From CBDFLD01 sp965249005 (GTDB lineage: Bacteria; Acidobacteriota; UBA6911): a DNA stretch of 64,000 bases. This document shows positions 36,943-45,736 of this stretch, in pieces. The translations under genes were made by a program, and so were the position numbers. Below the pieces are notes generated by a model. It did no database searches, had not been told where the DNA came from, and saw only the letters and a list, made by a program, of their open reading frames with translations. The stretch is taken from contig CBDFLD010000017.1 of assembly GCA_965249005.1 (NCBI GenBank), positions 124,001-188,000 of the forward strand, given 5' to 3'. Numbering within the stretch: position 1 is the first letter of the stretch; each line of letters opens with the position of its first letter.

Positions 36943-37338
36943 ATGTCTAAGACCCCGGTCATGCGTGTCGTTCGGCCTACCGACAATTTGGCGACGATAA
37001 AGCATATGTATGTCGAGGGCCTTGGCTTGTCGGTTTTAGGTGAATTTGCTGGTCACGACGGCTTCGATGGTGTAATCCTCGGCCTTCCCAACGAGCTCTA
37101 TCACATCGAATTTACATCAAGAGCAGATCATGCCGTTGGGACTGCACCAAGTGAAGATCATCTTCTGGTGTTTTACCTTGAGGACGAGGACCAGTGGAAG
37201 CAACGTTGTACCCGAATGCTCGCAGCCGATTTTCTCGAAGTGAAGGCGTTCAATCCGTATTGGGATATTCGTGGCAAGACGTTTGAAGATGTCGATGGAT
37301 ATCGAGTTGTGATTCAAAATACAGCGTGGTTGGCGTAG
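36943..37338 (+). CDS. VOC (glyoxalase/bleomycin-resistance fold) family protein
   Basis: This is a 131-residue single-domain VOC protein: VMRVVRPTDNLATIKHMYVE at the start, LGLSVLGEFAGHDGFDGVIL, YHIEFTSRAD with the metal-ligand-type His/Glu, and a second half ending GKTFEDVDGYRVVIQNTAW. VOC proteins bind a divalent metal and act on small molecules; the substrate is unknown. GGGGAGA lies upstream of the chosen ATG. A further VOC domain occurs at 42.9 kb. Confidence 0.75.
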   Translation: MSKTPVMRVVRPTDNLATIKHMYVEGLGLSVLGEFAGHDGFDGVILGLPNELYHIEFTSRADHAVGTAPSEDHLLVFYLEDEDQWKQRCTRMLAADFLEVKAFNPYWDIRGKTFEDVDGYRVVIQNTAWLA

Positions 37339-37461
37339 CATGGCGTTCAAATGCCCAGATTACGGCCGCTTTTGGCCGTTCTCTGAAGTTCAAACCTCGC
37401 GGGAAACCGTATCGCCAATGTCCGCTGTAACCCACGTCCCCGGAAAGGACCATGTGAAGAT

Positions 37462-37507
37462 TGGTACGCCCAGCAGGACTCGAACCTGCGACCCTCTGCT
37501 TAGAAGT
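37462..37507 (-). pseudogene. 3' half of tRNA-Arg (UCU), attachment-site remnant
   Basis: The minus strand reads CTTCTAAGCAGAGGGTCG, then the T arm GCAGG-TTCGAGT-CCTGC, then TGGGCGTACCA. This equals the anticodon loop (TCT) to CCA of a tRNA-Arg. The 5' half is replaced by unrelated sequence, as expected of an attachment-site copy left by an integrated element. Confidence 0.8.
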
Positions 37508-37836
37508 TATTTTCCCTGCATTGATAACATTGAAGTTACAGAAGTTAACCCTGCACAGTCCTGCATAGAGCGGCAAAAACCCGCAACTTCCGCAACCTAT
37601 GCGCAACTGACCCAGGGTACCCCCTGATTGACGTCAACTACATTTCCTTCTGACGACAATTACACTTCCCTGAAATCATGGTTAGTAATCAACATCATCT
37701 CGTCTTCGTTTTTTCATTCCCGTTTTCCCATTTGGCGACAAAGAGCTTGCTGGTCGCAAAAAAGCCTTTGTGAGGTTAGTCCATATTGAACGATCTGATG
37801 AAAGGCAATAGCTGAGCACCCCCAAAATTTCATTGG

Positions 37837-38616
37837 TCATTGCTCATTGCCTCCCAAGGAAGCCGCCTTTGTTCGAGTTTTCTGCAGAGCTTTTTCGGCT
37901 CGATAACTGGGAAGATTCAGTTCTAGGATCACTGCATGATGGACGAGGCGGTCGACCGCGGCCGCAGTTGTCATCGGATCTTTGAAGATCTGGTCCCATT
38001 TCGAGAAGACAAGGTTTGTTGTGATCATGACGCTGTGGCGTTCATACCGTTCCGCCAGCAGGGTGAACAGTACCTCCATTTCCTCCCGATCTTGCTGCAC
38101 ATACCCGATGTCATCGATGAAGAGGGCCTCCACTTTGTTCAGCTTCCTGATCTCCTGACTCAGTCTGAGGTCTCTTTTGGCCGCCAGCAGCCTCTGAACC
38201 AGCATGGTGGCCGAGACGAACAACACGGAATGGCCTCGTTTGATCAGTTTGTGAGCAATGCCGCACAGAAGGTGGGTCTTGCCGGTTCCGGGATTACCAA
38301 ATGCCAGGAGGCATTCCGCGCGAGACAAGAAAGTTCCTTCGCACAAGGTCGGCAGGATCGCTCGGATCTTCTTCGGTAGTCGGTTCACCTCAAAGGTCTC
38401 CAGCATCTTTTCCCGCGGGAGCCTGGACTTTTTTTGTAGCAGGGCGATCTTTCGATTATGGCGCTCATAGGCTTCCCGCTGAGACAAACTGTGCAGGTAC
38501 CGTTCGTAGGTGAAGGCTTCCTTCTCGGCCGTACGTGCCACGTCTTCGAAGTGCGCGACGAAGGCCGGAAGCTTGAAGCTCTTCAGCAACATTCTCAAGG
38601 TCGGCTCTGCTGTCAT
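37837..38616 (-). CDS. istB: IS21 helper ATPase IstB
   Basis: This is a 259-residue AAA+ ATPase of the DnaC/IstB type that assists the IS21 transposase. It has Walker A LAFGNPGTGKTHLLCGIAHK, Walker B ALFIDDIGYVQQDREE, and a sensor region VMITTNLVFSKWDQIF. The start overlaps the istA stop by four bases (ATGA), so the two are translationally coupled. The frame is intact. Confidence 0.93.
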   Translation of the reverse strand: MTAEPTLRMLLKSFKLPAFVAHFEDVARTAEKEAFTYERYLHSLSQREAYERHNRKIALLQKKSRLPREKMLETFEVNRLPKKIRAILPTLCEGTFLSRAECLLAFGNPGTGKTHLLCGIAHKLIKRGHSVLFVSATMLVQRLLAAKRDLRLSQEIRKLNKVEALFIDDIGYVQQDREEMEVLFTLLAERYERHSVMITTNLVFSKWDQIFKDPMTTAAAVDRLVHHAVILELNLPSYRAEKALQKTRTKAASLGGNEQ

Positions 38617-40088
38617 ACCGTCACCTCCTGCAGCAGAGCATCGTAGGCGCCTATGTCCGGAATACGGATCTCCAGATCTGGTGGTTTCTCAGACGGCTGT
38701 TGCGACATCTCTACCAGTCTCTCAAAGTCGAGTTCTTCTCCGGCATCGAGGAGTTTCTTCAGTGCCGCCCCCATTGCCGACTCCGAGTTCAGTGCTGCCC
38801 ATTCCAGGATTTCCAGATATCGGCGACTGGCATACTTGGGTTCATCCTTCAGCAGTTGGTCGTAGGTCTGACGGAACACTGTCGAGGGAAACATCTCCTC
38901 TCTGTATCGGTAATTGGCAAAGGCCCCAGGTTTGCGCACCAGAGAGCCGATCACTTGGCGGTAATCAATCCGTGCCTTCCTCGCTCCCCGCAGCCGTGGC
39001 ATCTCCGCCACCCGTTCGCCGGCGAAGAAGACTTCCACAAGATCCGCATGCAAGCGAGCCGTGACTTCGTACCGGATAAGACGAGCCGGGACCGAGTAGC
39101 TGTTCCGAGCCACCTGGATCGTACTCCAGGAGCTCACCGGAACCTTGTACTCACGATAGTCCTGTGTCCGGGTGCTGGGCAGTGGTTTCATAACCCGGAG
39201 CTCTTCCTCGAATCGTTGGCTTCGGCTGAGGTTTCTGCTCTCGACGATCTTCTTGAGGAAGCTCACGTACTCGGATAGGTCGGCAAAATCCGGACTTCCG
39301 CGCAAAAGCACACTCTGGCTGATTCTTTGCTTGAGACGGTAGTGGGCCTGTTCAATGTCACCGTTCTCATGCGAATTGCCGGGCCAATTTCTGGTTGGCT
39401 TCGTGCCGTAGTGACGCATCAGTGCCGAGTAATAGTAGTTGAACTCCCTTCGTTCTTGCTTCTGAAAGGTGGCAGCCCCCAGGTTATCCGTCCTGTGAGT
39501 GGCAGGGACTCGACCGAGCGTCCACAACGCATTCTGTACTCCCCTGCTCAATGCTTCGAAACTCTCACTGAAGCAGACTTCGGCATACTCCCAGTTCGAA
39601 TAGGTCAGGACGAAGTGATAGAGCAGGTGGGGGAACTCGAGTCCGCCGATCGTTACCCCGACCGAGTTCATCGAGGTGAAGTCTGACTGGCTATCGATCC
39701 CGGGATGGTGAACCTGAGGGAAGAACACTTCTTTCTCGGGCCCGTGCAGGCCACGCCAGACTCGCACCTGCCTCTGCAGTGTCCGCAACTGCCCATCCGG
39801 GAATCTGCCGGGGTAACGCCGTTGCAGGTCCAGAAATATGGTCAACACTTCAAGTTCCGGGGCATTTTTCAACAATCCCTCAACTTCCGGCCACACGTCG
39901 GCAAACGGATCCTCCCGGGTCCGCCAATGCCGCGATAGTGCCATCTGACTCGGTAACAATCCCGACCTCAAATACTTACGGGCGGTCTTCACATCCATGC
40001 CGGCCTTCGCAGCCAGCGTCACCAGTGGTAGCTTCTTCTTGGTCGACAATTTCAACAATCTCCTTACTTGCTTGTCGCTCGTAATCAC
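38613..40088 (-). CDS. istA: IS21 transposase IstA
   Basis: This is a 491-residue DDE transposase with an N-terminal helix-turn-helix (LVTLAAKAGMDVKTARKYLR), an rve catalytic core with Asp in SQSDFTSMNSVGVTIGG, Asp in ATHRTDNLGAATF and Glu in GNSHENGDIEQAHYR, and the C-terminal Mu-type beta domain. It is intact and followed by istB. Confidence 0.92.
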   Translation of the reverse strand: MITSDKQVRRLLKLSTKKKLPLVTLAAKAGMDVKTARKYLRSGLLPSQMALSRHWRTREDPFADVWPEVEGLLKNAPELEVLTIFLDLQRRYPGRFPDGQLRTLQRQVRVWRGLHGPEKEVFFPQVHHPGIDSQSDFTSMNSVGVTIGGLEFPHLLYHFVLTYSNWEYAEVCFSESFEALSRGVQNALWTLGRVPATHRTDNLGAATFQKQERREFNYYYSALMRHYGTKPTRNWPGNSHENGDIEQAHYRLKQRISQSVLLRGSPDFADLSEYVSFLKKIVESRNLSRSQRFEEELRVMKPLPSTRTQDYREYKVPVSSWSTIQVARNSYSVPARLIRYEVTARLHADLVEVFFAGERVAEMPRLRGARKARIDYRQVIGSLVRKPGAFANYRYREEMFPSTVFRQTYDQLLKDEPKYASRRYLEILEWAALNSESAMGAALKKLLDAGEELDFERLVEMSQQPSEKPPDLEIRIPDIGAYDALLQEVTV

Positions 40089-40213
40089 CCGGCCTCCTTT
40101 ACTTTAGAAACCTGGCAACTACCATCAATCAAGCGTTAAGACCAGGGAGATGTAGTTGTCGTTGCAGGGAAATGTAATTGTCGCTCATCACCCCCCACCC
40201 CGTACCTTTATAT

Positions 40214-40459
40214 ATGGGTCCTACCACACACGCACATCTCGGACGGATTTGGGATTCTCAGTTGAATTCAGTCCAGGATAGTTGCCGTCACATCGTAGAC
40301 AAAGTACAAAATGAGAAACTGGATCTAACTGGTAAGCACCGTCAATTTTTAAGGGAGTTCATGGCTGAAGAAGGTCTGGACTCCGTAGCCGACGCTTTGG
40401 GGCATATTGTCGATGAAAACATGAATGGAAAGAAAAAACGTGGGAAGAAATCAGCATGA
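40214..40459 (+). CDS. Small protein of unknown function upstream of zinc-ribbon membrane protein
   Basis: This is an 81-residue charged protein: VQDSCRHIVDKVQNEKLDLT, then FLREFMAEEGLDSVADALGH and a lysine-rich tail KKKRGKKSA. It is predicted helical without membrane segments. Its stop overlaps the start of the next gene (ATGA), which supports both as genes. The frame is also open into the IS21 end, and the chosen ATG is the first outside the element. No family recognised. Confidence 0.5.
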   Translation: MGPTTHAHLGRIWDSQLNSVQDSCRHIVDKVQNEKLDLTGKHRQFLREFMAEEGLDSVADALGHIVDENMNGKKKRGKKSA

Positions 40460-40740
40460 ACAAGCATTCTATGCAAGATATACTCGTTTGTCCTAGCTGT
40501 AATGGAAAGGGAATGAGCCTACTTCGCCGTTTGTATCTGTCACCAGGCGTCCCTGGCATCTGCCAGAGCTGCGGGAAAAAGATAGGAATTTCTTACGCAT
40601 CCCTTATTTGTGTTGTTCCATTTTTTGGAGCATTGTATTTCGCTGAATATTTGAGTCCAACACTTGCTTTTCTTGCTGGTGCTTTTGGCACTATGGCAAT
40701 GTTTTTCATTTGTTTATGGTTTCCCCTAAAGGAACGGTAG
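40456..40740 (+). CDS. Zinc-ribbon plus two-helix membrane protein
   Basis: This is a 94-residue protein with an N-terminal four-Cys ribbon (LVCPSCNGKG, then GICQSCGKK), expected to bind zinc, followed by two membrane helices (SLICVVPFFGALYFAEYL and AFLAGAFGTMAMFFICLW). It overlaps the preceding small charged gene by four bases. Ribbon-plus-TM proteins of this size are common and functionally undefined. The 300 bases downstream hold no recognised gene. Confidence 0.6.
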   Translation: MNKHSMQDILVCPSCNGKGMSLLRRLYLSPGVPGICQSCGKKIGISYASLICVVPFFGALYFAEYLSPTLAFLAGAFGTMAMFFICLWFPLKER

Positions 40741-41038
40741 CGTTCAATCCCCTGGATACGCATAAGAAAAACAAGTTGCTTTTTTGGGCGTTTGTCCCCG
40801 ACGGGAACGGTGCCCCCAGGTTCCGATACGATGTTGTTATGTCGCCTTCGACATCTTCCTCTGCTATCCTGTCCGCAGCTTTGAACCCACGATAACCACC
40901 TATATGCGGCACCAAAACATCGATACGGGGGGATCTATCTCTCTCCGATCAGAGTTCCTGAGCATTGTCTCTTTTCGGATCGATGCAGCTCCACGGAGAT
41001 TAGAAGTACCTTGGTTTTCTCAGTTTCCGATAAGCCGA

Positions 41039-41620
41039 CTACACGATCAAGTGGTTGGACTCCGGAGCACGCCACCTCCCAAACTTTGCTGGGATTCTCA
41101 TCTCCTTCGATATTCTTTGAATCGTCTCGTAATCCCGAGTATTCAGTGTGGGGGAATCGGTTTCATCCCCGTACCACTCGGATGTCCCATCAAACACTGC
41201 TAATCTCCGGGAGTAATGAACAAGAAAGACGTTGGGGACTTTCCACCCGATTTCCGCTGTGGCGTCAACTTCCGTATGCTCCTCCACCAACACTTCTCGG
41301 AATTCATTGTACGGGGCTTCAAACAGCACCATCTCCCTCCTTCCGGTCTGCTTATAAATACGGACCCAACCATCGCCAATTACGACTCTCTCCACCCAAG
41401 GCCGCGAAGGGAAATGCTCCCCCCAGACGTACGAAGCTATACCCGTCACTGATCCAATGAGCACCCAGAGCCAGTTTGACTGAACAATCCCGGCAACGCC
41501 GACAAAAATCGAGACGAGGCGGACCGAAAAGAACAGAGCCACTACCCAATCACTGGAATCGCCGTGGTGTTCAAAAGTGAGTGCGGGACCGTTGGCAGAA
41601 TCTGACTGTAGTGGTCGCAC
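41039..41620 (-). CDS. Membrane protein of unknown function
   Basis: The protein is 193 residues. A GTG start leads to two close hydrophobic segments (VALFFSVRLVSIFVGVAGIV and WLWVLIGSVTGIASYVWG), followed by a soluble beta-rich domain (VERVVIGDGWVRIYKQ, NVFLVHYSRRLAVFDG) resembling bacterial PH-like domains. No catalytic motif is visible. It lies 140 bases upstream of the broken HEAT-repeat gene and in the same direction. Confidence 0.5.
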   Translation of the reverse strand: MRPLQSDSANGPALTFEHHGDSSDWVVALFFSVRLVSIFVGVAGIVQSNWLWVLIGSVTGIASYVWGEHFPSRPWVERVVIGDGWVRIYKQTGRREMVLFEAPYNEFREVLVEEHTEVDATAEIGWKVPNVFLVHYSRRLAVFDGTSEWYGDETDSPTLNTRDYETIQRISKEMRIPAKFGRWRAPESNHLIV

Positions 41621-41762
41621 GGTCTTCCTTACAAAAGGGTCGCCAAAATCGCGCGCTTAGCCGGCTTAGGATCGGTCAGGTCGCAGTTTGGACATTTGTC
41701 TTGGCCATCATATGATTGCCCTGGATGGTTGGGGGTTCCCGAAAAACTGGACCAGTGCCCCT

Positions 41763-42090
41763 TCAGATTGGTAGTGCCTCGGTGGCCGCCTTTCGAACAG
41801 CTTTATCTTCGTCTTTCGCCGCGTCCTGTAAATGTCGTACAGCCTCATCAATTATGCGGAGTGACGCGGTGGCGTCCTCTCGTACGGGCTCGTCCATCTC
41901 TTGTGGCCTTCCTCAAATAATGGACCGCGTCAGGACCCAATCGCCCCAAACCCTCGGCTGCAGACCGCCGTGTGGGGGGATGGTAAGAGCGCAGACCTTG
42001 AACCAGAGTCTGGACAATCTTGTCGGCATGGTTCGCCGCGCCAGGACTGAAATTCTCAATTAAAATACTCAACCCCCCATTACTTGGCAA
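41763..42090 (-). pseudogene. HEAT-repeat protein, one frameshift
   Basis: The first frame reads VQTLVQGLRSYHPPTRRSAA, then EGLGRLGPDAVHYLRKATRD. Moving one base, the next frame continues MDEPVREDATASLRI, IDEAVRHLQDAAKDEDKAVR and KAATEALPI to the stop at 41763. Together they give two to three HEAT-type helical repeats of even length, so the shift near 41895 breaks one gene. A TTG start overlaps the stop of the upstream gene. HEAT proteins bind partners; the partner is unknown. Confidence 0.5.
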
Positions 42091-42397
42091 GCGTAACTAT
42101 CAGGCGCGTTTCGGAGGCGTCGGGAAAATGGGGTTCCTCACCTTGGTATATATGAGCGTATTTGAACCTGAGAGTTTTCACGTCAGTCCAATCAAGAGGG
42201 TGGACCCCACTAATGTTGCGGTATGAGAAACGCTCACCAAACTCGACGCAGTTTGGCGGCTGAAGAACCAGTGCTTGAACGCCGCGCATCATAACGTAAG
42301 CCAGCAAAACGAGAAGCGAAAAACCAAACCAGACCTCAATAGCTTGGCTCAGAGTGGAACCAACCAGCAGAGTGAAAAAGCAACTACGAGCACCCAC
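42080..42397 (-). CDS. Small membrane protein upstream of HEAT-repeat gene
   Basis: The protein is about 105 codons with hydrophobic segment FGFSLLVLLAYVMMRGVQAL and a polar C-terminal part (RNISGVHPLDWTDVKTLRF). The GTG start at 42397 is weak. An overlapping ATG frame gives a better signal-like start (MPWVLVVAFSLCWLVPL) but stops after 17 codons, so a frameshift near 42345 is possible. Its stop overlaps the start of the HEAT gene, suggesting an operon. Confidence 0.4.
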   Translation of the reverse strand: MGARSCFFTLLVGSTLSQAIEVWFGFSLLVLLAYVMMRGVQALVLQPPNCVEFGERFSYRNISGVHPLDWTDVKTLRFKYAHIYQGEEPHFPDASETRLIVTLAK

Positions 42398-42867
42398 GGC
42401 ATGGCGCTGACCTCCGCCCTCCTAACCTCACCCTCCTTGTTATGGATTCGTAATGGCGTCATCCTTTTTTGTCACTGTGCGGAGTCGTGGAGCTAATTCT
42501 TATCTTACGAAGGGTGCAGCTTGGGATCAATCAAAGTTCCAAGGCGAAGTGAATCCACTTGAACGTGTAACGCCCTATCCGTCAACTTAACCAATGCGCC
42601 AGACGGCCTGAGGCAGGTCTGCGGTTCGCCGACTATAGGTCCAAGAGGTTGCAAAACCTGTTCTGGGCGGGGTTCATCACGGCTATCGACTCGGGAAGAT
42701 CGCAGCGTGAAAATTAAGGAAAACTGGAGATGTCAACATTTTGTGGACCACACCCACAGACCATCCGTGGCTTAGGCCCAAAAAGTAGAGCATGTCTTTT
42801 GTGCTGACTACATCGGATTGCAGGGCTTTGATCATTGTCGATGGTGTCAATCAAACGGCCACGCGGT
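42398..42867. other. Intergenic, no gene recognised
   Basis: 470 bases with only short frames. A stretch near 42560-42620 looks faintly like a reversed tRNA D arm, but no acceptor or T arm can be built. Confidence 0.4.
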
Positions 42868-43854
42868 TTAACCTTTTGCCGGGGTTTTCTTGCCCCTTGC
42901 GCCGTCCATTGCCTCCGGCCGAGCGTGGCGCGGTTGATAGATGCCGAGTGATCCACCGCCCGGCAGTTTCACTTGCGTGAGCCAACCCCAGGCCAGGTTC
43001 TGCACCGGACTGCATTCGATGTTGTGCTTCTTCATCTCCGCAACGAACGCCTCCACATCGTCACACATAAGATAGAACTCATGTACGTCGTTCTCGTTGG
43101 ACGGGTGCACTGCAACCTCCGCCGGGGGCAATCCGAAGATCAGCCATCCGTCGCCCACATCGACGTTCGGCAGCTCGAGCACGTCGCGCAGAAAAGCGCG
43201 GTCGGCGGCAGGATCCGTGCTGTATATGACCGAATGCGAGCCGTTGATCATAGTAAGTCCCTCTTGGTTTTCGATTGTGGCCGGTGCCAGGCCTTCAAAT
43301 TTATCTACTCGCTGCATACGAAGATTCCGACACGCAAAGTATTCCTTTCCTGGCGGAGCCAGCTCTAGCCGTAGAACATATTCGGAGTCATTTATGATGT
43401 TGTAGGTGAGACGGGCTTTTGTTCCACCTGCCCCCTCGGCGCTCTCACTGGAAAAGATGAGTGAGCTCGCGTTGCTGGCGTCATCGAGCACATACGTGTT
43501 GACGAAGCCCTCGGTAAGAAACTGACGAAAAATGGTGAGGTCGCGATCGGAATCGTAGCTGAAGAATCCCCAGTCTTCGTGCACCTCTTCCGATGTTTCG
43601 TTTTCTTGTGGTTGAAACACAGACCGGGTGCGCGTGTGGATGAATTTCTCCTGCAGAATGAGCTCGTAGCTGTGCTCAACTACGGAGTCTCCACCCAATC
43701 CTTTGCCGGTTCCCTTCCATTTTCCGAGGAAGTAGCGGATCGGTTCCCAGGGATCGTCGGTGGTCTTTGCACTGTCGTCCGTTCCCTGCAAACTCACGTT
43801 CGCCGTGGGGATAACCAAAACCGCGAGAATGAGACAGAATCTCAGCTGAATCAT
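42868..43854 (-). CDS. Secreted two-domain protein: lipocalin-like plus VOC domain
   Basis: The protein is 328 residues with a signal peptide (IQLRFCLILAVLVIPTANVS). Residues about 35-190 form a beta-barrel pattern like DUF1579/nitrobindin-type lipocalins (IRYFLGKWKGTGKGLGGDSV, YELILQEKFIHTRTRSVF, DWGFFSYDSDRDLTIFRQF). Residues about 205-315 are a VOC domain (MINGSHSVIYSTDPAADRAF, WLIFGLPPAEVAVHP, HEFYLMCDDVEAFVAEMKKH, GGSLGIYQPRH). Both halves occur separately elsewhere; the exported fusion is unusual. It could bind a small hydrophobic ligand and modify it. It is monocistronic with no partner. Confidence 0.7.
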   Translation of the reverse strand: MIQLRFCLILAVLVIPTANVSLQGTDDSAKTTDDPWEPIRYFLGKWKGTGKGLGGDSVVEHSYELILQEKFIHTRTRSVFQPQENETSEEVHEDWGFFSYDSDRDLTIFRQFLTEGFVNTYVLDDASNASSLIFSSESAEGAGGTKARLTYNIINDSEYVLRLELAPPGKEYFACRNLRMQRVDKFEGLAPATIENQEGLTMINGSHSVIYSTDPAADRAFLRDVLELPNVDVGDGWLIFGLPPAEVAVHPSNENDVHEFYLMCDDVEAFVAEMKKHNIECSPVQNLAWGWLTQVKLPGGGSLGIYQPRHARPEAMDGARGKKTPAKG

Positions 43855-43975
43855 GCCTCTAGCTCCTAAATCTATAGGAACCTGCTATTAGCACGTTCCC
43901 TCACACAAAGAAACGAAAAACGAAGGGAAAAGCCGGCACCACAATGTGCTCGACGTATGAGTCTACACGAACCAT

Positions 43976-44350
43976 TCAATACAGGGGTTCTAAACGGTAC
44001 CACCTGGGAACCACGGGTCTGTATCGCAGCAAATCAGATCGGAAGCGGTGTGCTTTACCGAACGAGATGTACACGGAGGCGCAACCCTGATCATCAAAAC
44101 TGACAAGCGTCAGAGGTTCCATCGTGTCTGAGTCGAGGTTCCGATCTTCAATGCGGACTGTAATATGACACCGCGACATCTTCTTTTCATAGACGCCGGC
44201 AAAAGAATACGATGCACTTCTCATGGCCACGCGCCCAGACGGCGACACTGACCCCTCGCGAATTGCCTCCACCAACGGCGGGATACCGCCCCTCAACGTC
44301 TTCTCCTTGCCTCGAATTAAGTCTTCAAGAGAATCGAGTCTACCCTCCAG
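43976..44350 (-). pseudogene. In-frame continuation of the 44351 gene after an amber stop
   Basis: Directly after TAG at 44351-44353 the same frame runs on for 124 codons to a TAA or TGA-type stop at 43976: LEGRLDSLEDLIRGKEKTLR, then MSRCHITVRIEDRNLDSDTM and YRPVVPRWYRLEPLY. The text looks like genuine protein and has no good start codon of its own, so it is probably the C-terminus of the upstream gene cut off by a nonsense change. It could instead be a separate small gene with a TTG start. Confidence 0.4.
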
Positions 44351-45460
44351 CTAGCAACCATAGCCATGTTTCACGTCAGTCTTTTCAGGTCCTAATGCAG
44401 AGTATTCGAGGAGTTCTATACTTAGACCCTCATAGCCCTGATATGCCACCAAGATCTCCCCCCAGCCATCCCCATCGTGATCCACTACGTTCAGAATCAT
44501 GCCCAGATGATCCAGGCTGAGTTTCCATCCTTCGAGCCGGAGCCATTTCGAGGGACGGGAGTCGATGGCTTCAACCTGCATCGTTTTCGGATTGACCCAA
44601 AGACTCATCAAAAAACATATTTTCCTATCGATGGTCCACTGGGCACGCATATAGAAACGCTTTTCTCCATTAGGAGTGACGCGAACAACCTGCAAGTCGT
44701 AGAAAAGCTTTCCTTCACCGCGCTTGAGTCGCTGATCCAGCTCTTGCCAACGATCTATAGAACGAGCATAGATCCCCTTCTCCTCGGCGTAGTCCCGAAC
44801 CTCGGACAATTCGCGATCAAACTGTTTCTTGAGTACTTCTTCAACGCGAACCCTCTGGAGTCCATAATGCTCTCCGATTTGCTGGCTATTGGTCCATCGC
44901 AAAAGAGCGGGCCTTGTTCTTACGGTAACAACGGAATTCGTCTCGGAGTTTTGGAGAGGCGACACCACATAGTACTTTCGCCGTAGGGATCGCAAGGTGG
45001 ACCGATCCTCATCGGACACGTCCGCGATGGCGGCAATGCCAGCCAGGCAATGAAGTTGGACGAGAGCGAAATTCTGGATTTTCAGTTTTAGCTGGACGCC
45101 GTTTTCGGCCCACAGCATCCACCTCTTCATGACTGGATCGGTGCTCTGAGCTGCACGGGTTTCATCGATCTCCCACAACGAAGTCATTCCACCCAGGGAT
45201 GCCGCCGGTTCGGGGAGCAGACTAAGGTCTTCGACGTTCCACTCCTTCGATGATCGAGAGAAATGAGTTTCGAAGTATCTTACTACGAAGATGACCCTGG
45301 TATCGTCATACCGAAAGGCAATGAGGGAGTTCGATTGGTTATCCTCACGGGCACATGGTGCATGTACCACGGCTTGGATGACGATACAGGCGCAAAACAG
45401 GATTCGTCCCATACACCTAGCGAGGAGATGAAGCTTGGAACTGTTTCGAATCCTCACCAT
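44351..45460 (-). CDS. Exported protein of unknown function with FG-GAP-like C-terminus
   Basis: The frame is 369 residues with a signal-like segment (ILFCACIVIQAVVHAPCARE, about 20-39) carrying a possible lipobox Cys. The middle is helical and basic (VEEVLKKQFDRELSEVRDYA). Near the end LNVVDHDGDGWGEILVAYQG has the Asp-rich DxDGDG calcium-binding pattern of FG-GAP/VCBS repeats. The start is uncertain; Met at residue 17 would give a tighter signal peptide. It ends in TAG, but the frame continues open beyond it. No family assigned. Confidence 0.5.
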   Translation of the reverse strand: MVRIRNSSKLHLLARCMGRILFCACIVIQAVVHAPCAREDNQSNSLIAFRYDDTRVIFVVRYFETHFSRSSKEWNVEDLSLLPEPAASLGGMTSLWEIDETRAAQSTDPVMKRWMLWAENGVQLKLKIQNFALVQLHCLAGIAAIADVSDEDRSTLRSLRRKYYVVSPLQNSETNSVVTVRTRPALLRWTNSQQIGEHYGLQRVRVEEVLKKQFDRELSEVRDYAEEKGIYARSIDRWQELDQRLKRGEGKLFYDLQVVRVTPNGEKRFYMRAQWTIDRKICFLMSLWVNPKTMQVEAIDSRPSKWLRLEGWKLSLDHLGMILNVVDHDGDGWGEILVAYQGYEGLSIELLEYSALGPEKTDVKHGYGC

Positions 45461-45736
45461 GATGGTCTATCTTACTGAAAGGTTCAGGTATTTGATAGGA
45501 GATTGAGGACCCAGTTCAGCACATATCCCCGAGGATTACGAAGCGCAAGTGTTCCTGGATTGTTCGGCGCGGAAGATCAAATCCTCGGAGGTTTAAGCAG
45601 GCAGTACATAGAACGTACACCTACCGCTCCGAACAGAACTCCGGCTGCCGTTCTTTCGCTCACCTACACCCGACATAACGCACAAGCATGACGGGAAACA
45701 TTTTGATCCTGTCGTGCTGACTGTGGCCGAGAGCTG

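Larger units (their letters stand above)
37625..40190 (-). mobile_element. IS21-family element (2566 bp)
   Basis: The ends begin TGAT and carry the repeated internal motif (A)CGACAATTACATTTCCCTG typical of IS21 ends, two copies at each side. CCCC flanks the element at 37621-37624 and 40191-40194. It encodes istA and istB in the usual overlapping order. Confidence 0.85.

Noticed and set aside
42555..42640. tRNA-like stretch on the minus strand (GGCGCATTGGTTAAG)
   Set aside because: Resembles a D arm only; no matching acceptor, anticodon or T arm could be built.
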